DNA from: Photobacterium sp. OFAV2-7
GTDB taxonomy: Bacteria; Pseudomonadota; Gammaproteobacteria; Enterobacterales; Vibrionaceae
Length of the DNA: 57,217 nucleotides
Assembly: GCF_022347985.1 (NCBI RefSeq)
Contig: NZ_JAKRFQ010000004.1
Span: 1-57,217, forward strand
Reading direction: 5' to 3'
The translations under genes were made by a program, and so were the position numbers. A model generated the notes under the pieces. It worked only from the letters and a program-made list of their open reading frames with translations, did no database searches and was not told where the DNA came from. Below, one piece after another: positions 8,999 to 22,862 of this stretch (positions are counted from its first letter, which is position 1; each line of letters opens with the position of its first letter).

Positions 8999-10552
8999 AT
9001 GAGCGAAGTGAAACAGGCCGGGGATGTAGCGCTACCAAGCGGAGCCGACTACCTTCGCGATATTCTTCGGGCACCGGTCTACGAGGTGGCACAAGTCACC
9101 CCGTTGCAGACCATGAGCCGCCTGGCCGCAAGGCTGGGCAACAGCGTTCAGCTTAAGCGGGAGGACCGCCAGCCGGTCCACTCGTTCAAGTTGCGCGGTG
9201 CCTATACCATGATGGCCCAGCTTACCGAGGCACAGCGTCAGGCCGGGGTCATTGCCGCCTCGGCGGGCAACCACGCCCAGGGGCTGGCGTTGTCGGGCAA
9301 GCAGCTCGGGGTCAGTACCACTATCGTCATGCCGCGTACCACACCGGATATCAAGGTGGATGCGGTCAGAAGCTTTGGCGGCAAGGTCGTCCTGCACGGC
9401 GGCAACTTCGACGAGGCCAAGGCCCATGCCGAGGCACTGGCAGCCCAGCATAGCTATACCTTCATTCCGCCGTTCGATCACCCAGCAGTTATTGCCGGAC
9501 AGGGCACGATAGGCATTGAGCTGGTCCAGCAAAACGGCCATCTCAACTATGTCTTTGTGCCGGTGGGTGGCGGTGGCCTGGCTGCTGGGGTGTCAGTGCT
9601 GCTCAAGCAGCTGATGCCGGAAATCAAGGTTATCGGCGTTGAGGCAGAAGACTCAGCCTGCCTCAAGGCGGCACTTGATGCCGGTGAGCCGGTCACGCTG
9701 GATCAGGTCGGCATGTTTGCCGACGGTGTCGCGGTAAAACGGATTGGGGAAGAAACCTTCCGCCTTTGTCAGCAATATATCGATGATGTGATCACAGTGA
9801 CCAGTGACGAGATCTGCTCGGCTGTCAAAGACATCTTCGAAGATACCCGTGCTATTGCCGAACCATCCGGGGCTCTGTCGCTGGCCGGGCTGAAAAAGTA
9901 TGCCGAAGAACACCAACTGCAAGATCAGCAGCTGGCCGCCATTCTATCGGGGGCCAACCTGAACTTTCATGGCCTGCGTTATGTATCTGAGCGTTGTGAG
10001 CTGGGTGAGAAACGTGAAGGCCTGCTGGCCGTTACGATCCCCGAGCGACCGGGGGCGTTTCTGGACTTCTGCCATATTATCGGCGGACGGGCAGTGACGG
10101 AGTTTAACTACCGCTACAACGACGATGCACTGGCCAATGTCTTTGTCGGTGTCCGCTTGCTGCAGGGACAGGAAGAGCTGGATAGCATCATTCACGATCT
10201 GCGCAAGGGCGGCTATCCGGTGGTTGATTTGTCTGACGATGAAATGGCCAAGGTGCATGTCCGTTACATGATCGGTGGCCGACCGTCGAAACCACTGAAA
10301 GAGCGGCTGTACAGCTTTGAGTTTCCGGAATACCCGGGAGCACTGCTGAAGTTTTTGAATACGCTCGGTACACACTGGAACATCAGTTTGTTCAACTACC
10401 GCAACCATGGTGCCGACTACGGCCGGGTATTATGCGGGTTCGAACTGGAAGATCATGATTTGCTGTCATTCACCAGCCATCTCCGTGAGCTGGGGTACCA
10501 GTGGAAGGATGAAACGGATAACCCTGCCTATAAGTTCTTCCTGGCGCAGTAA
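8999..10552 (+). CDS. ilvA: Threonine deaminase, biosynthetic
   Basis: Converts threonine to 2-oxobutyrate, the committed step to isoleucine, with feedback inhibition by isoleucine. It has 517 residues (E. coli 514). The PLP lysine is in HSFKLRGAY near 63, the glycine loop GGGGLAAG is near 190, and two C-terminal ACT-like regulatory domains cover about 325-500. Two ATGs occur in a row (8996 and 8999). I prefer the second, which lies seven bases from AAGGA, though the first is possible. It is the last gene of the ilv operon, before a strong terminator. Confidence 0.96.
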   Translation: MSEVKQAGDVALPSGADYLRDILRAPVYEVAQVTPLQTMSRLAARLGNSVQLKREDRQPVHSFKLRGAYTMMAQLTEAQRQAGVIAASAGNHAQGLALSGKQLGVSTTIVMPRTTPDIKVDAVRSFGGKVVLHGGNFDEAKAHAEALAAQHSYTFIPPFDHPAVIAGQGTIGIELVQQNGHLNYVFVPVGGGGLAAGVSVLLKQLMPEIKVIGVEAEDSACLKAALDAGEPVTLDQVGMFADGVAVKRIGEETFRLCQQYIDDVITVTSDEICSAVKDIFEDTRAIAEPSGALSLAGLKKYAEEHQLQDQQLAAILSGANLNFHGLRYVSERCELGEKREGLLAVTIPERPGAFLDFCHIIGGRAVTEFNYRYNDDALANVFVGVRLLQGQEELDSIIHDLRKGGYPVVDLSDDEMAKVHVRYMIGGRPSKPLKERLYSFEFPEYPGALLKFLNTLGTHWNISLFNYRNHGADYGRVLCGFELEDHDLLSFTSHLRELGYQWKDETDNPAYKFFLAQ

Positions 10553-10575
10553 CGCCATATGTAACTCACTAAAAT

Positions 10576-10597
10576 AGCAGCCTTCGGGCTGCTTTTT
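10576..10597 (+). terminator. ilv operon terminator
   Basis: AGCAGCC and GGCTGCT pair around TTCG and are followed by TTTTT. It lies 23 bases after the ilvA stop. Confidence 0.88.
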
Positions 10598-10613
10598 ACT
10601 CAGTGTCGACGAC

Positions 10614-10973
10614 TTATTTCACAGAATCCAAATGCTCGATATAGCTACTTATCATGCCTATCTGGTGGGCAATGAGCTTGGTTTTCAGCGGCTCCGGCAC
10701 CTTGTCTAACAATTCGATCAACTGTTGGCTCTGAGTGTGTCGATGTATAGACTGCGGGATCGTCTCCTCTTCAATAAACCAGGTCAATGGTCGCCCGGTG
10801 ATCTCCGCAATCTTCATCAGGGTTGTTATCCTTGGCTCGGTTTTCCCCGACTCAAGGTCAAGGTACGTTTGCCTTGCAATATCAAGGCGCTTTGCCATTG
10901 CAACTTGCGAAATCTCTTTCCACTCTCTGGCATCTCGAACTCGCGCCGCAATGTGTGGTTTTGAGCTTTGCAT
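10614..10973 (-). CDS. XRE-family regulator, paralogue A
   Basis: A 119-residue protein with an N-terminal Cro/C1-type helix-turn-helix at about 9-62 (ISQVAMAKRLDIARQTYLDL, then SGKTEPRI) and a helical C-terminal half of unknown role, perhaps for dimerisation. It is clearly paralogous to the next gene upstream: both have IAAR, AREWK, ARQTYLDLE, GKTEP and RPLTWF in the same places. The target is unknown. It converges on the ilv terminator. A 249-base gap to its paralogue suggests each has its own promoter. Its function cannot be read from the sequence. Confidence 0.85.
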   Translation of the reverse strand: MQSSKPHIAARVRDAREWKEISQVAMAKRLDIARQTYLDLESGKTEPRITTLMKIAEITGRPLTWFIEEETIPQSIHRHTQSQQLIELLDKVPEPLKTKLIAHQIGMISSYIEHLDSVK

Positions 10974-11222
10974 TTAGCCACCATCTGTTAATTATGTCCC
11001 TAACTAACCTTCCTCTCAGACAAAGACAACAAGTTGTAATTGCAGGAAAAAGTGTCAAAGAACGGGAAATTATCTAACAGAATTGCATAAGTTCACTACA
11101 GATCTAGCGAAACTGTGAGCCTATACGTTTAATGTCGAGCAAAGCAGACAACTTGAATCACCAATGTAAAACATTGTATACATACAAAAAGCATCGTAAT
11201 TAAATGCGTATTGATATGGGAT

Positions 11223-11600
11223 TTATTTGTCTTTCTGAGTCAGTGCCCGGGTGTATTCCGCCATAAAGCCGGCCAGGTTAATACTCTGCTGCAAAATAAC
11301 ATTTCTGGCCGAGTGGGGGAGGCGGCTAAAGTATTGCAATAGACGATCGATTTCCTCTTTGTATTCGCTTTCCAAGATTTCTATCCCTTCGTCACCGTAA
11401 ACAAACCAGGTCAGGGGTCGCTCGGTGATTTCCGAAATCTCAGACAACAGCCTGACTTTGGGTTCGGTCTTTCCGGTTTCCAAATCGAGATAGGTCTGGC
11501 GAGCGACACGCAACTGCTGCGCCATATGGACCTGAGTAAGCCCTTTCCACTCACGCGCTTCCTTAATTCGCGCCGCGATTTTCGCTTTGGGATCTGTCAT
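11223..11600 (-). CDS. XRE-family regulator, paralogue B
   Basis: A 125-residue protein with an N-terminal helix-turn-helix at about 9-62 (LTQVHMAQQLRVARQTYLDL) and a divergent helical C-terminus (about 75-120). It shares its N-terminal half with the downstream paralogue, so the pair arose by tandem duplication with change mainly in the C-terminal half. GGAGG precedes the ATG. No toxin-like or phage gene lies beside it, so it is not obviously an antitoxin or prophage repressor. The 296-base gap to glmS (11601-11896) holds only its upstream region and the glmS terminator. Confidence 0.87.
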   Translation of the reverse strand: MTDPKAKIAARIKEAREWKGLTQVHMAQQLRVARQTYLDLETGKTEPKVRLLSEISEITERPLTWFVYGDEGIEILESEYKEEIDRLLQYFSRLPHSARNVILQQSINLAGFMAEYTRALTQKDK

Positions 11601-11839
11601 GTCTAACCTCCAATACAGAATTAAATGAATACTGCCCAGCTTTCAATCCTAGGGGTGCATAACATAAGCCAACTTTTCAACAAGAAACAAAAAGATTAAA
11701 AATCAAATACTTAAAGATATTATTATTGATGAGATTCTTATTATGAGTTGCAGTTCGTCACTATGCAGATCTTTTTTCCTATTTCGCAATAAAACTAGTC
11801 AATCTTGTCTAGAGAGTAGCTTCTCCCATGCTCAAAAAC

Positions 11840-11871
11840 GAGAAAAGGCGCCAAAGTTGGCGCCTTTTCTC
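11840..11871. terminator. glmS terminator, symmetrical
   Basis: A perfect 14-bp stem, GAGAAAAGGCGCCA with its complement, closes around AAGT. A and T tracts within both arms make it usable from either direction. It is 25 bases beyond the glmS stop on the minus strand. Confidence 0.92.
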
Positions 11872-11896
11872 ATTATTGAGACTCTCGAAAAGTCAG

Positions 11897-13732
11897 TTAT
11901 TCAACCGTCACAGCTTTCGCCAGGTTACGCGGCTGATCCACATCGGTTCCCTTGATCAACGCGACATGGTACGACAGCAACTGCATTGGTACTGTGTAGA
12001 AAATAGGGGCAATCACTTCATCGACACGAGGCATGGTAATGATCTTCATCCCGTCAACCTCTTCGAAGCCTGCCTCGCTGTCAGCGAAGACATACAGCAA
12101 GCCGCCACGAGCACGTACTTCCTCGATATTCGACTTCAGCTTCTCAAGCAAGTCATTGGTTGGTGCCACGACGATAACCGGCATATCAGCATCAATCAGT
12201 GCCAACGGACCGTGTTTTAGCTCACCTGCCGCATAGGCCTCTGCGTGAATGTAAGAGATCTCCTTAAGCTTCAGTGACGCTTCCATGGCAATCGGGTAAA
12301 ACTCACCGCGACCAAGGAACAGGGCATGGTGCTTGTCGGCAAAATCTTCGGCCAGCTGCTCGATTGGCTTGTCGAATGCCAGTGCTTTTTCAACCTGGGT
12401 CGGTAGCGAATGCAGAGAATCGACGATCGCTTTCTCTTTGGCCGTATCAATCAGGCCTTTCTCTTTACCCAGAGCCGTCACAAACATCAGCAGCGTTACC
12501 AGCTGGGTAGTAAATGCCTTGGTCGATGCCACACCGATTTCTGTACCGGCACGGGTCATGAAGGCCAGATCGGATTCACGAACCAATGATGAGCCAGCAA
12601 CGTTACAGATGGTCATTGCAGCCATGTAGCCTTTCTCTTTGGCCAAACGGAGGGCAGCCAACGTATCGGCAGTCTCGCCTGACTGGGACAGAGTGATCAG
12701 CAGGCTATTCGGACGGGTCACAAACTTGCGGTAACGGAACTCTGAGGCAATCTCGACATCACAGCTAACACCGGCCATCGCCTCGAACCAGTAGCGGGCA
12801 ACCATACCGGCATTGTAGGAAGTACCACAGGCGACAATCTGCACATGCTCGACATTTTCCAGAATATCGGTCGCACCGTTGCCAATGCTTTCAACAATCA
12901 CAGAACCACTTCCGATACGGCCTTCCATGGTGTTGATCAGCGCACTTGGCTGCTCATAAATTTCTTTTTGCATGTAGTGACGGTACTGACCCTTGTCAGC
13001 GGCATCCTGCTGCAGGTTAGATTCGTGTACCTCGCGAGTGGCCGGCTGGCCGTCAACATCAAAGATATTCACTTCGCGGCGGGTGATTTCAGCCACATCG
13101 CCTTCTTCAAGGAACATAAAGCGACGGGTTACATTCAGCAGCGCCAACTGATCTGAGGCCAGGAAGTTCTCGCCGACACCCAAGCCAATGACCAGCGGGC
13201 TACCAGAACGCGCAACCACAACACGCTCTGGATCGCGGCGATCCATCACAACCGTCCCGTAGGCACCTTCAAGCTGAGCCGCTGTTTTCTGTACCGCTTC
13301 AAGCAAAGTAGCAGCTGTGCGCAGCTCCCACTCAACCAAGTGAGCAATCACTTCGGTGTCAGTCTGCGAAACAAATACGTAGCCGCGCTCGGTCAATAAC
13401 TCGCGCAGTTCTTCATGGTTTTCAATGATCCCGTTATGGACCAGCGCAATGTTGTCACCTGACATATGCGGGTGGGCATTAGCCTCTGACGGCTCGCCAT
13501 GCGTTGCCCAGCGCGTATGGGCAATACCGGTTCCACCTACAAGCGGTGCCTGCTCGACAGCATCAGCCAGCTCCTGCACTTTACCCAGGCGGCGGACGCG
13601 GGTTAGGTTACTCTCGCTATCAATCACCGCCACACCGGCAGAGTCATAGCCACGGTATTCCAGACGACGCAGACCTTCGACAAGAATTTCAGCTACATCA
13701 CGCTGTGCTACTGCACCAACAATCCCACACAT
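11897..13732 (-). CDS. glmS: Glucosamine-6-phosphate synthase (isomerising)
   Basis: Makes glucosamine 6-phosphate from fructose 6-phosphate and glutamine, the entry step to peptidoglycan and LPS amino sugars. It has 611 residues (E. coli 609). Cys2 is the glutaminase nucleophile (MCGIVGA), the N-terminal glutaminase domain spans about 1-240, and two SIS sugar-isomerase domains follow (SQSGETADT near 350; [15 protein letters not shown] near 480). It ends with the conserved [11 protein letters not shown]. Only 20 bases separate it from an upstream DeoR-family gene, so the two are probably cotranscribed. I see no glmS ribozyme in the short leader. Confidence 0.97.
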   Translation of the reverse strand: MCGIVGAVAQRDVAEILVEGLRRLEYRGYDSAGVAVIDSESNLTRVRRLGKVQELADAVEQAPLVGGTGIAHTRWATHGEPSEANAHPHMSGDNIALVHNGIIENHEELRELLTERGYVFVSQTDTEVIAHLVEWELRTAATLLEAVQKTAAQLEGAYGTVVMDRRDPERVVVARSGSPLVIGLGVGENFLASDQLALLNVTRRFMFLEEGDVAEITRREVNIFDVDGQPATREVHESNLQQDAADKGQYRHYMQKEIYEQPSALINTMEGRIGSGSVIVESIGNGATDILENVEHVQIVACGTSYNAGMVARYWFEAMAGVSCDVEIASEFRYRKFVTRPNSLLITLSQSGETADTLAALRLAKEKGYMAAMTICNVAGSSLVRESDLAFMTRAGTEIGVASTKAFTTQLVTLLMFVTALGKEKGLIDTAKEKAIVDSLHSLPTQVEKALAFDKPIEQLAEDFADKHHALFLGRGEFYPIAMEASLKLKEISYIHAEAYAAGELKHGPLALIDADMPVIVVAPTNDLLEKLKSNIEEVRARGGLLYVFADSEAGFEEVDGMKIITMPRVDEVIAPIFYTVPMQLLSYHVALIKGTDVDQPRNLAKAVTVE

Positions 13733-13752
13733 AATCGTTTCTCTCTAAAAGT

Positions 13753-14520
13753 TTATTCCGATGCTGTACAGATCACCTGTACACCATGCTGTTCAATCTG
13801 TTGTTTCGCTTCGTCACTCAAGCCGTCATCGGTAATCAAGGTACTGATATTCGACCAGGGAAGCTCAAGGTTGGGGATCTTGCGTCCAACCTTGCTAGAT
13901 TCGACCATCACCACGACCTCGCGTGACACCTCGGCCATCACTCGGCTCAGTCCGATCAGTTCATTAAACGTCGTTGTACCGCGTGCAATATCAATACCGT
14001 CAGCGCCGATAAACAGCTGATCAAAGTCGTAGGAGCGCAACACTGACTCCGCGACCTGGCCTTGAAACGCTTCCGAATGCGGATCCCAGGTACCGCCGGT
14101 CATTAGCAAAGTCGGCTCGTCCTCTAGCTCATTCAAGGCATTGGCGACGCTCAGTGAGTTAGTCATTACTATCAGCCCCTGCTTGCCCCCCAGCAAGCCA
14201 ATCAGGCCCGCCGTGGTACTACCGCTGTCGATGATGACCCGGTTATGGTCACGGATCCGCTCAGCCGCCGCTTTGGCAATCGCTAACTTACGAACCGAAA
14301 CATTTTCTTCTACCTCACTGACCATTTCGGTCGGCATCGCAATCGCACCGCCATAACGGCGCAGCAATAAGCCGTTCTTTTCCAGGGCGGCAAGGTCTTT
14401 TCGAATGGTGACTTCCGAGGTGGCAAAAAACTTCGCCAGCTTATCAACGCTGACTTCACCCGCTTCATTGACCATGGAGACAATGGCATGACGGCGCTGC
14501 TGGGTATTTCGCTTCGACAT
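13753..14520 (-). CDS. DeoR/GlpR-family transcriptional regulator
   Basis: A 255-residue protein with an N-terminal DeoR winged helix at about 5-60 (VSVDKLAKFFATSEVTIRKD, LLLRRYGGA) and a C-terminal sugar-phosphate sensor domain at about 75-250 (DSGSTT, MTNSLSVANAL, GADGID). Family members bind phosphorylated sugars. Because it lies immediately upstream of glmS in the same direction, an amino-sugar phosphate effector and control of glmS are likely; this is inference from context. Related proteins are often labelled AgaR-like. glmU is further upstream but separated by a terminator. Confidence 0.9.
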   Translation of the reverse strand: MSKRNTQQRRHAIVSMVNEAGEVSVDKLAKFFATSEVTIRKDLAALEKNGLLLRRYGGAIAMPTEMVSEVEENVSVRKLAIAKAAAERIRDHNRVIIDSGSTTAGLIGLLGGKQGLIVMTNSLSVANALNELEDEPTLLMTGGTWDPHSEAFQGQVAESVLRSYDFDQLFIGADGIDIARGTTTFNELIGLSRVMAEVSREVVVMVESSKVGRKIPNLELPWSNISTLITDDGLSDEAKQQIEQHGVQVICTASE

Positions 14521-14624
14521 AAATTACGAACTGACACTTTAAAGTTTCGATTTGAAAGAAATGGTAGCAGATCAAAACTTTCCTGATCAAGAATGTGCAA
14601 TTAATTTTTTATAAAAAAGAAGAA

Positions 14625-14645
14625 GAGGGAAGAGGGAAGAGGGAA
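14625..14645. repeat. Three tandem copies of GAGGGAA
   Basis: Three exact 7-bp units in the gap between the DeoR-family gene and the glmU terminator. A short purine-rich tandem repeat like this can change length by slippage. It lies upstream of the DeoR-glmS unit, so length changes could alter promoter spacing; that is speculation. Confidence 0.6.
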
Positions 14646-14669
14646 GTAAAATAACCACTCTGGCACAAA

Positions 14670-14694
14670 AAAGGCAAGGATAACCCTTGCCTTT
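14670..14694 (-). terminator. glmU terminator
   Basis: AAAGGCAAGG and CCTTGCCTTT pair around five bases. On the minus strand the stem is followed by further T residues. It lies 20 bases beyond the glmU stop and separates glmU from the DeoR-glmS unit. Confidence 0.88.
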
Positions 14695-14714
14695 CTTAGC
14701 ATAAGAAACAGCCG

Positions 14715-16076
14715 TTATTTTTGTTTCACCGGGCGTTTCCAGCCTTTGATGGTACGGGCTGGGGCGCGAGTAATGACTAACTCACCTTCACCGATATCCC
14801 GGTTGATTGTCGCGCCTGCACCGATGGTCGCTCCCTTGGCCACTTTAACCGGGGCAATCAGCTGGGTATCAGAACCAATAAAGACATCATCTGCAATCTC
14901 AGTCTTGAACTTATTGGCGCCGTCATAGTTACAGGTAATGGTACCGGCACCGATATTAACCCGGTCGCCAATCTCGGCATCGCCCAGATAGGTCAGGTGG
15001 TTGGCTTTGGAGCCCTTGCCCAGACGCGCCTTCTTCATTTCGACAAAGTTGCCGACATGCGAGTCACCGACCAGCTCGGCTCCAGGTCGCAGGCGAGTAA
15101 ACGGTCCTACGGTACAATCTTCACCGACCGTCGCACCTTCAATCACGCTATACGGACGGACAAGCGTGTTGTCATCTATCTCACAGTCTTTCAGAACACA
15201 GCCAGCGCCGATAACCACGTTATCACCCAGCGACACTGAGCCCTCGATGATGACATTGACGTCAATCTCGACATCCGTGCCGCACTGCAGCTCACCGCGC
15301 AAGTCAAAGCGGCTTGGGTCACGCAACATTACACCTTGCTCGAGCAAGCGTTCTGCCTGCATCTCTTGATAAGCCCGCTCCAGTTTTGCCAGTTGAATAC
15401 GGTTATTCACCCCTTCCACTTCGATAGCTTTCTCCGGGTGTACTGCCTCGACGGCACGGCCTTCATTGTGGGCCATCGCAATAATGTCGGTCAGGTAGTA
15501 CTCGCCCTGGGCGTTATCGTTTTTAAGCGCTGCCAGCCAGCGCTTGAGATCGCCGCCGTTGGCAACCATCACCCCAGTGTTAATCTCTTTGATCAACTTC
15601 TGCTCTTCGGACGCATCTTTCTGCTCGACAATCGCCACCACAGGGCCGTTGCGACGGACGATGCGGCCATAGCCAGTCGGATCGTCAAGTACCACCGTCA
15701 GCAGGGCAATACCGCCCTCTGGCTGGGCATCAAGAAGGTTTTCCAATGTCTGGCCACTGATCAGCGGCACATCACCATAGAGGATCAGCACTTTCTCGTC
15801 ATCGGCTAGATCCGGGCAGGCCTGGTTAACCGCGTGCCCCGTCCCCAGCTGCTCAGCCTGCAGTACCCAGTTTACCGGCTCTTCAGCCAGGGCAGCCTTC
15901 ATCTGCTCACCGCCGTGGCCATAGACCAGGTGGATATTTTCTGCACCCAGGCCGTCACAAGTATCGATGACATGCTTGGCCATCGGCTTGCCCGCCAGCT
16001 TATGCAGCACCTTAGGTAAGTTCGAGTACATGCGGGTTCCTTTACCCGCCGCCAGGATCACAGCACTGAAGCTCAT
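14715..16076 (-). CDS. glmU: Bifunctional GlmU: GlcN-1-P acetyltransferase / GlcNAc-1-P uridylyltransferase
   Basis: Performs the last two steps to UDP-GlcNAc, for peptidoglycan and LPS. It has 453 residues (E. coli 456). The N-terminal uridylyltransferase domain starts with [11 protein letters not shown] at about 7-17 and spans about 1-228. The C-terminal part is a left-handed beta-helix of hexapeptide repeats (about 250-453) with the acetyltransferase active-site segment near [12 protein letters not shown] start at ATG 16076, with AAGGA nine bases upstream; the frame extends 51 codons further up but that part has no homology. It is transcribed separately from glmS, unlike E. coli glmUS. Confidence 0.96.
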   Translation of the reverse strand: MSFSAVILAAGKGTRMYSNLPKVLHKLAGKPMAKHVIDTCDGLGAENIHLVYGHGGEQMKAALAEEPVNWVLQAEQLGTGHAVNQACPDLADDEKVLILYGDVPLISGQTLENLLDAQPEGGIALLTVVLDDPTGYGRIVRRNGPVVAIVEQKDASEEQKLIKEINTGVMVANGGDLKRWLAALKNDNAQGEYYLTDIIAMAHNEGRAVEAVHPEKAIEVEGVNNRIQLAKLERAYQEMQAERLLEQGVMLRDPSRFDLRGELQCGTDVEIDVNVIIEGSVSLGDNVVIGAGCVLKDCEIDDNTLVRPYSVIEGATVGEDCTVGPFTRLRPGAELVGDSHVGNFVEMKKARLGKGSKANHLTYLGDAEIGDRVNIGAGTITCNYDGANKFKTEIADDVFIGSDTQLIAPVKVAKGATIGAGATINRDIGEGELVITRAPARTIKGWKRPVKQK

Positions 16077-16282
16077 GATAGATAATCCTTCTTGATGCAT
16101 ATTCAATTTTAAACTTCCCGCATTGTATCGGTTCACCCAGGAAGGTTTAAGAAAAATAGATTTTTTTTTGCGAGTAATAACCGTATATCGCCTGCAAATG
16201 CAACAAAACACACGGCGTACAGCAAACAATGATATAACTATCAGGTACTCTTAGACGGCCAGCACCGTCAGGCAGCAGACAT

Positions 16283-16311
16283 AAAAAAAGCGACCCTAGG
16301 GTCGCTTTTTT
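16283..16311. terminator. ATP synthase operon terminator
   Basis: AAAAAAGCGACCC and GGGTCGCTTTTTT form a 13-bp symmetrical stem around TA, with A and T tracts on both sides. It lies just past the atpC stop and ends the atp transcript on the minus strand. Confidence 0.93.
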
Positions 16312-16326
16312 GCGTCATGCGCCTGA

Positions 16327-16749
16327 TTAACGCGCTTTTTTCGTCAGCTCGATAACTCGAAGCTGAGCGATCGCTTTAGCCAGGTCACTGGCCGCCTGAG
16401 CAAAGTCGATATCGCCATGCTGGTTGTGGATATGCTCCTCAGCCTGACGTTTCGCTTCTTCCGCCTTAGCAGCGTCCAAATCTTCACCACGGATTGCGGT
16501 GTCAGCCAGTACAGTTACTGTACCTGGCTGAACTTCCAGCATGCCGCCGGAAAGATAGATAATCTCTTCCTCGCCATGCTGTTTAACGATTCGAACCATT
16601 CCCGGCGTTATAGCGGTCAGCAGCTGCACGTGTCCTGCGTGAATACCCAGTTCACCTTCGCTACCGGTCACCTGGATGTTTTCAGCACGGCCAGAGAACA
16701 GTTTTTTCTCTGCGCTTACTACGTCCAGGTGGAAGGTTATCGCTGCCAT
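16327..16749 (-). CDS. atpC: ATP synthase F1 epsilon subunit
   Basis: Central-stalk subunit that couples the rotor and inhibits ATP hydrolysis through its C-terminal helices. It has 140 residues (E. coli 139): an N-terminal beta-sandwich at about 1-85 ([31 protein letters not shown]) and a helical C-terminus. It is the last gene of the operon, 17 bases after atpD, before a strong terminator. Confidence 0.97.
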   Translation of the reverse strand: MAAITFHLDVVSAEKKLFSGRAENIQVTGSEGELGIHAGHVQLLTAITPGMVRIVKQHGEEEIIYLSGGMLEVQPGTVTVLADTAIRGEDLDAAKAEEAKRQAEEHIHNQHGDIDFAQAASDLAKAIAQLRVIELTKKAR

Positions 16750-16766
16750 GTCGCCTCCTACTTAGC

Positions 16767-19072
<2,306 letters not shown>

Positions 19073-19116
19073 CGTTACTCTCCGTTAGTAGGTGATCGCA
19101 AGCGATCACCAACCAA

Positions 19117-20658
19117 TTACCAAGTCTGGGTCGCTTTGAAATCTTCAACCAGTTTTACAAACTGAGCTTCGATTTCACCATTCCAAGCACCCGTTTCATC
19201 AACCTGAGATACTAACTCAGCGTATTGAGCTTTGGCATATGAAAGCAACGCATCTTCAAAATCAGCCAGCTTGTTCAGCTCGACATCATTCAAGTAGCCT
19301 TTTTCTGCAGCAAAGATAACCACAGCCTGCTCGAACACAGACATAGGTGCATATTGCTTCTGCTTCATCAGCTCAGTTACTTTCTGACCGTGATCAAGCT
19401 GCTTCTTGGTTGCTTCATCAAGATCTGACGAGAACTGGGCAAACGCCGCTAGTTCACGGTACTGTGCCAGTGCAGTACGGATACCGCCAGACAGTTTCTT
19501 GATGATCTTGGTCTGCGCAGAACCACCTACACGCGATACAGAGATACCTGGGTCAACCGCTGGACGAATACCGGCGTTGAACAGCTCTGTCTGCAGGAAG
19601 ATCTGACCATCAGTGATCGAGATAACGTTGGTCGGTACGAATGCTGATACGTCGCCCGCTTGCGTTTCGATAATCGGAAGCGCAGTTAGGGAACCAGTAC
19701 GGCCTTTCACTTCACCGTTAGTGAACTTCTCTACGTAGTTCTCGTTTACACGTGCAGCACGCTCTAGTAGACGAGAGTGGAGGTAGAAAACATCACCTGG
19801 GAATGCTTCACGGCCAGGTGGGCGCTTAAGCAGTAGTGAGATCTGACGGTAGGCAACAGCCTGCTTAGACAGGTCATCGTATACGATCAGTGCATCTTCA
19901 CCTCGGTCACGGAAGTATTCACCCATTGCACAACCTGAGTATGGTGCCAGGTATTGCAGTGCCGCCGCTTCAGAAGCTGATGCAACAACAACAATCGTGT
20001 TAGACAGTGCACTATGCTCTTCCAGTTTGCGAACTACGTTAGCGATAGTTGACGCTTTCTGGCCGATAGCTACATAAACAGAGTAAATACCAGAGTTTTT
20101 CTGGTTGATGATCGCATCGATCGCCATCGCTGTTTTACCAGTCTGGCGGTCACCGATGATCAGCTCACGCTGGCCACGGCCAATTGGGATCATTGAGTCA
20201 ACTGCCTTATAACCAGTCTGTACAGGCTGATCAACAGATTGACGATCGATAACGCCAGGTGCAATCACTTCAACAGGAGAGAATGTCTCTGTTTCGATTG
20301 GACCTTTACCATCGATTGGCTCACCCAGGGTGTTTACTACACGGCCTAGTAGAGCCGGGCCTACTGGTACTTCAAGGATACGACCAGTACCCGTTACTTT
20401 CATGCCTTCCTGAAGGTCAGCATATGGGCCCATTACAACCGCACCAACCGAGTCACGCTCAAGGTTAAGTGCCAGTGCAAAACGGCCACCTGGTAATTCA
20501 ATCATTTCACCTTGCATTACGTCTGCAAGGCCATGGATACGAATGATACCGTCGCTTACCGATACGATAGTACCTTCGTTACGCGCTTCACTTACAACGT
20601 CGAACTTTTCGATACGCTGTTTGATCAGTGCGCTAATTTCCGTGGAATTAAGTTGCAT
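19117..20658 (-). CDS. atpA: ATP synthase F1 alpha subunit
   Basis: Non-catalytic nucleotide-binding subunit of F1, 513 residues, as in E. coli. The P-loop GDRQTGKT is near 169-176, and the arginine-finger region [11 protein letters not shown] is near 370. The start [17 protein letters not shown] matches Vibrio and E. coli AtpA. A further five codons upstream (GTG start) are less likely, because GGGGA sits well for the ATG at 20658. Confidence 0.98.
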   Translation of the reverse strand: MQLNSTEISALIKQRIEKFDVVSEARNEGTIVSVSDGIIRIHGLADVMQGEMIELPGGRFALALNLERDSVGAVVMGPYADLQEGMKVTGTGRILEVPVGPALLGRVVNTLGEPIDGKGPIETETFSPVEVIAPGVIDRQSVDQPVQTGYKAVDSMIPIGRGQRELIIGDRQTGKTAMAIDAIINQKNSGIYSVYVAIGQKASTIANVVRKLEEHSALSNTIVVVASASEAAALQYLAPYSGCAMGEYFRDRGEDALIVYDDLSKQAVAYRQISLLLKRPPGREAFPGDVFYLHSRLLERAARVNENYVEKFTNGEVKGRTGSLTALPIIETQAGDVSAFVPTNVISITDGQIFLQTELFNAGIRPAVDPGISVSRVGGSAQTKIIKKLSGGIRTALAQYRELAAFAQFSSDLDEATKKQLDHGQKVTELMKQKQYAPMSVFEQAVVIFAAEKGYLNDVELNKLADFEDALLSYAKAQYAELVSQVDETGAWNGEIEAQFVKLVEDFKATQTW

Positions 20659-20674
20659 GCTCCAATTCCCCAAA

Positions 20675-21208
20675 TCAAGACTGCAAAGTATCGCTCAGGC
20701 GGTTTAGTTTTCCGCGTACTGAGTTATCGATGACCAAGTCTCCAGCTCTAATCACAACCCCGGCTATCAGGGTCTCGTCTACACTGCAATTCAGCTTAAC
20801 CTTACGGTCCAGGCGTTCTTCCAGCTTCGCGCTGATCGCGTCAAGTTGGCTATCGTCCAGAGTAACCGCCGAGGTTACTTCCGCATCGATAGTCTTCTCA
20901 TGTTCGTTTTTCAGGAACAGGAACTCGTCGCAGACATCAGGGAGCGCTTTCAGGCGTCCGTTTTCAGCCATCACCTTAAGAAGGTTCTGGCCAGACTCGT
21001 TGAGTTGCTCGCCGCAAACCGAAATAAAGATTTCGGTCAGCTTGTCGGCAGCATAACCGCTGTCCAGGATATCCTGGATAGTCTCATTATTGGCTACCTC
21101 GGCAGCAAAGGTGAGCATTTCAGCCCACTGGGCCAGCTCACCTTTCTCAACCGCAAGATCAAAAGCTGCTTTAGCGTAGGGGCGTGCGATAGTAGTCATA
21201 TCAGACAT
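20675..21208 (-). CDS. atpH: ATP synthase F1 delta subunit
   Basis: Peripheral-stalk subunit linking subunit b to the top of F1, 177 residues, the usual length. The N-terminal helical bundle begins [14 protein letters not shown], and the C-terminal motif [20 protein letters not shown] is the family signature. It is 16 bases from both atpF and atpA. Confidence 0.97.
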   Translation of the reverse strand: MSDMTTIARPYAKAAFDLAVEKGELAQWAEMLTFAAEVANNETIQDILDSGYAADKLTEIFISVCGEQLNESGQNLLKVMAENGRLKALPDVCDEFLFLKNEHEKTIDAEVTSAVTLDDSQLDAISAKLEERLDRKVKLNCSVDETLIAGVVIRAGDLVIDNSVRGKLNRLSDTLQS

Positions 21209-21224
21209 GTGCTTGCCCCTTTAA

Positions 21225-21695
21225 TTACAGTTCTGCAGTGACTTTGTTAAGAAGATCAGCATGCGCATCCTTATCGATAGAACGCTCGATGATTTTCTCA
21301 GCACCAATCACAGCTAGAGTTGCAACTTGTTTGCGTAGATCATCACGTGCGCGGTTACGTTCGGCTTCGATCTCAGCAAGACCTTGGGCCAGAATTTTGT
21401 CACGCTCAGCCAGGGCTTCAGCCTTCGCTTCGTCGATGATTTGAGCTTTGCGCTTGTTCGCTTGCTCTACAAGTTCAGTTGCAGTTTGTTTCGCTTCTTT
21501 TAGTTGCTCAGAAGCATTTGCCTGCGCTAGGTTCAGGTCTTTGGCAGCGCGATCCGCGGCTGCCAAACCGTCAGCAATTTTCTTCTGACGATCTTCAATC
21601 GCTTCCATAATTGGTGGCCATACATATTTCATGCAGAACACCACAAATAGGAAAAACGCGATAGCCTGACCCAGCAAGGTTGCATTCATATTCAC
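21225..21695 (-). CDS. atpF: ATP synthase Fo subunit b
   Basis: Peripheral stalk, 156 residues, as in E. coli. One N-terminal membrane helix (about 5-25, [20 protein letters not shown]) is followed by a long charged coiled coil to the C-terminus that dimerises and reaches F1 delta. Confidence 0.97.
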   Translation of the reverse strand: MNMNATLLGQAIAFFLFVVFCMKYVWPPIMEAIEDRQKKIADGLAAADRAAKDLNLAQANASEQLKEAKQTATELVEQANKRKAQIIDEAKAEALAERDKILAQGLAEIEAERNRARDDLRKQVATLAVIGAEKIIERSIDKDAHADLLNKVTAEL

Positions 21696-21744
21696 AACGC
21701 ATCTCCTTAAAAAGGGTTGCTATGGGTCCGTTCGTTTTTATTTA

Positions 21745-22047
<303 letters not shown>

Positions 22048-22068
22048 TTAAAAATTTACAAATAATCG

Positions 22069-22857
<789 letters not shown>

Positions 22858-22862
22858 TCATC

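Noticed and set aside
10614-11600. Toxin-antitoxin pair or prophage remnant
   Set aside because: Both genes are HTH regulators of the same family; no toxin, integrase or phage gene is near.
11743-12220. Rightward frames across the glmS terminator
   Set aside because: They run through the terminator and into antisense glmS; no supporting start signals.
11860-13760. glmS ribozyme or GlmZ-type element
   Set aside because: The glmS leader after the DeoR gene is only 20 bases, and no ribozyme core is present. A trans-acting RNA could not be judged from this window.
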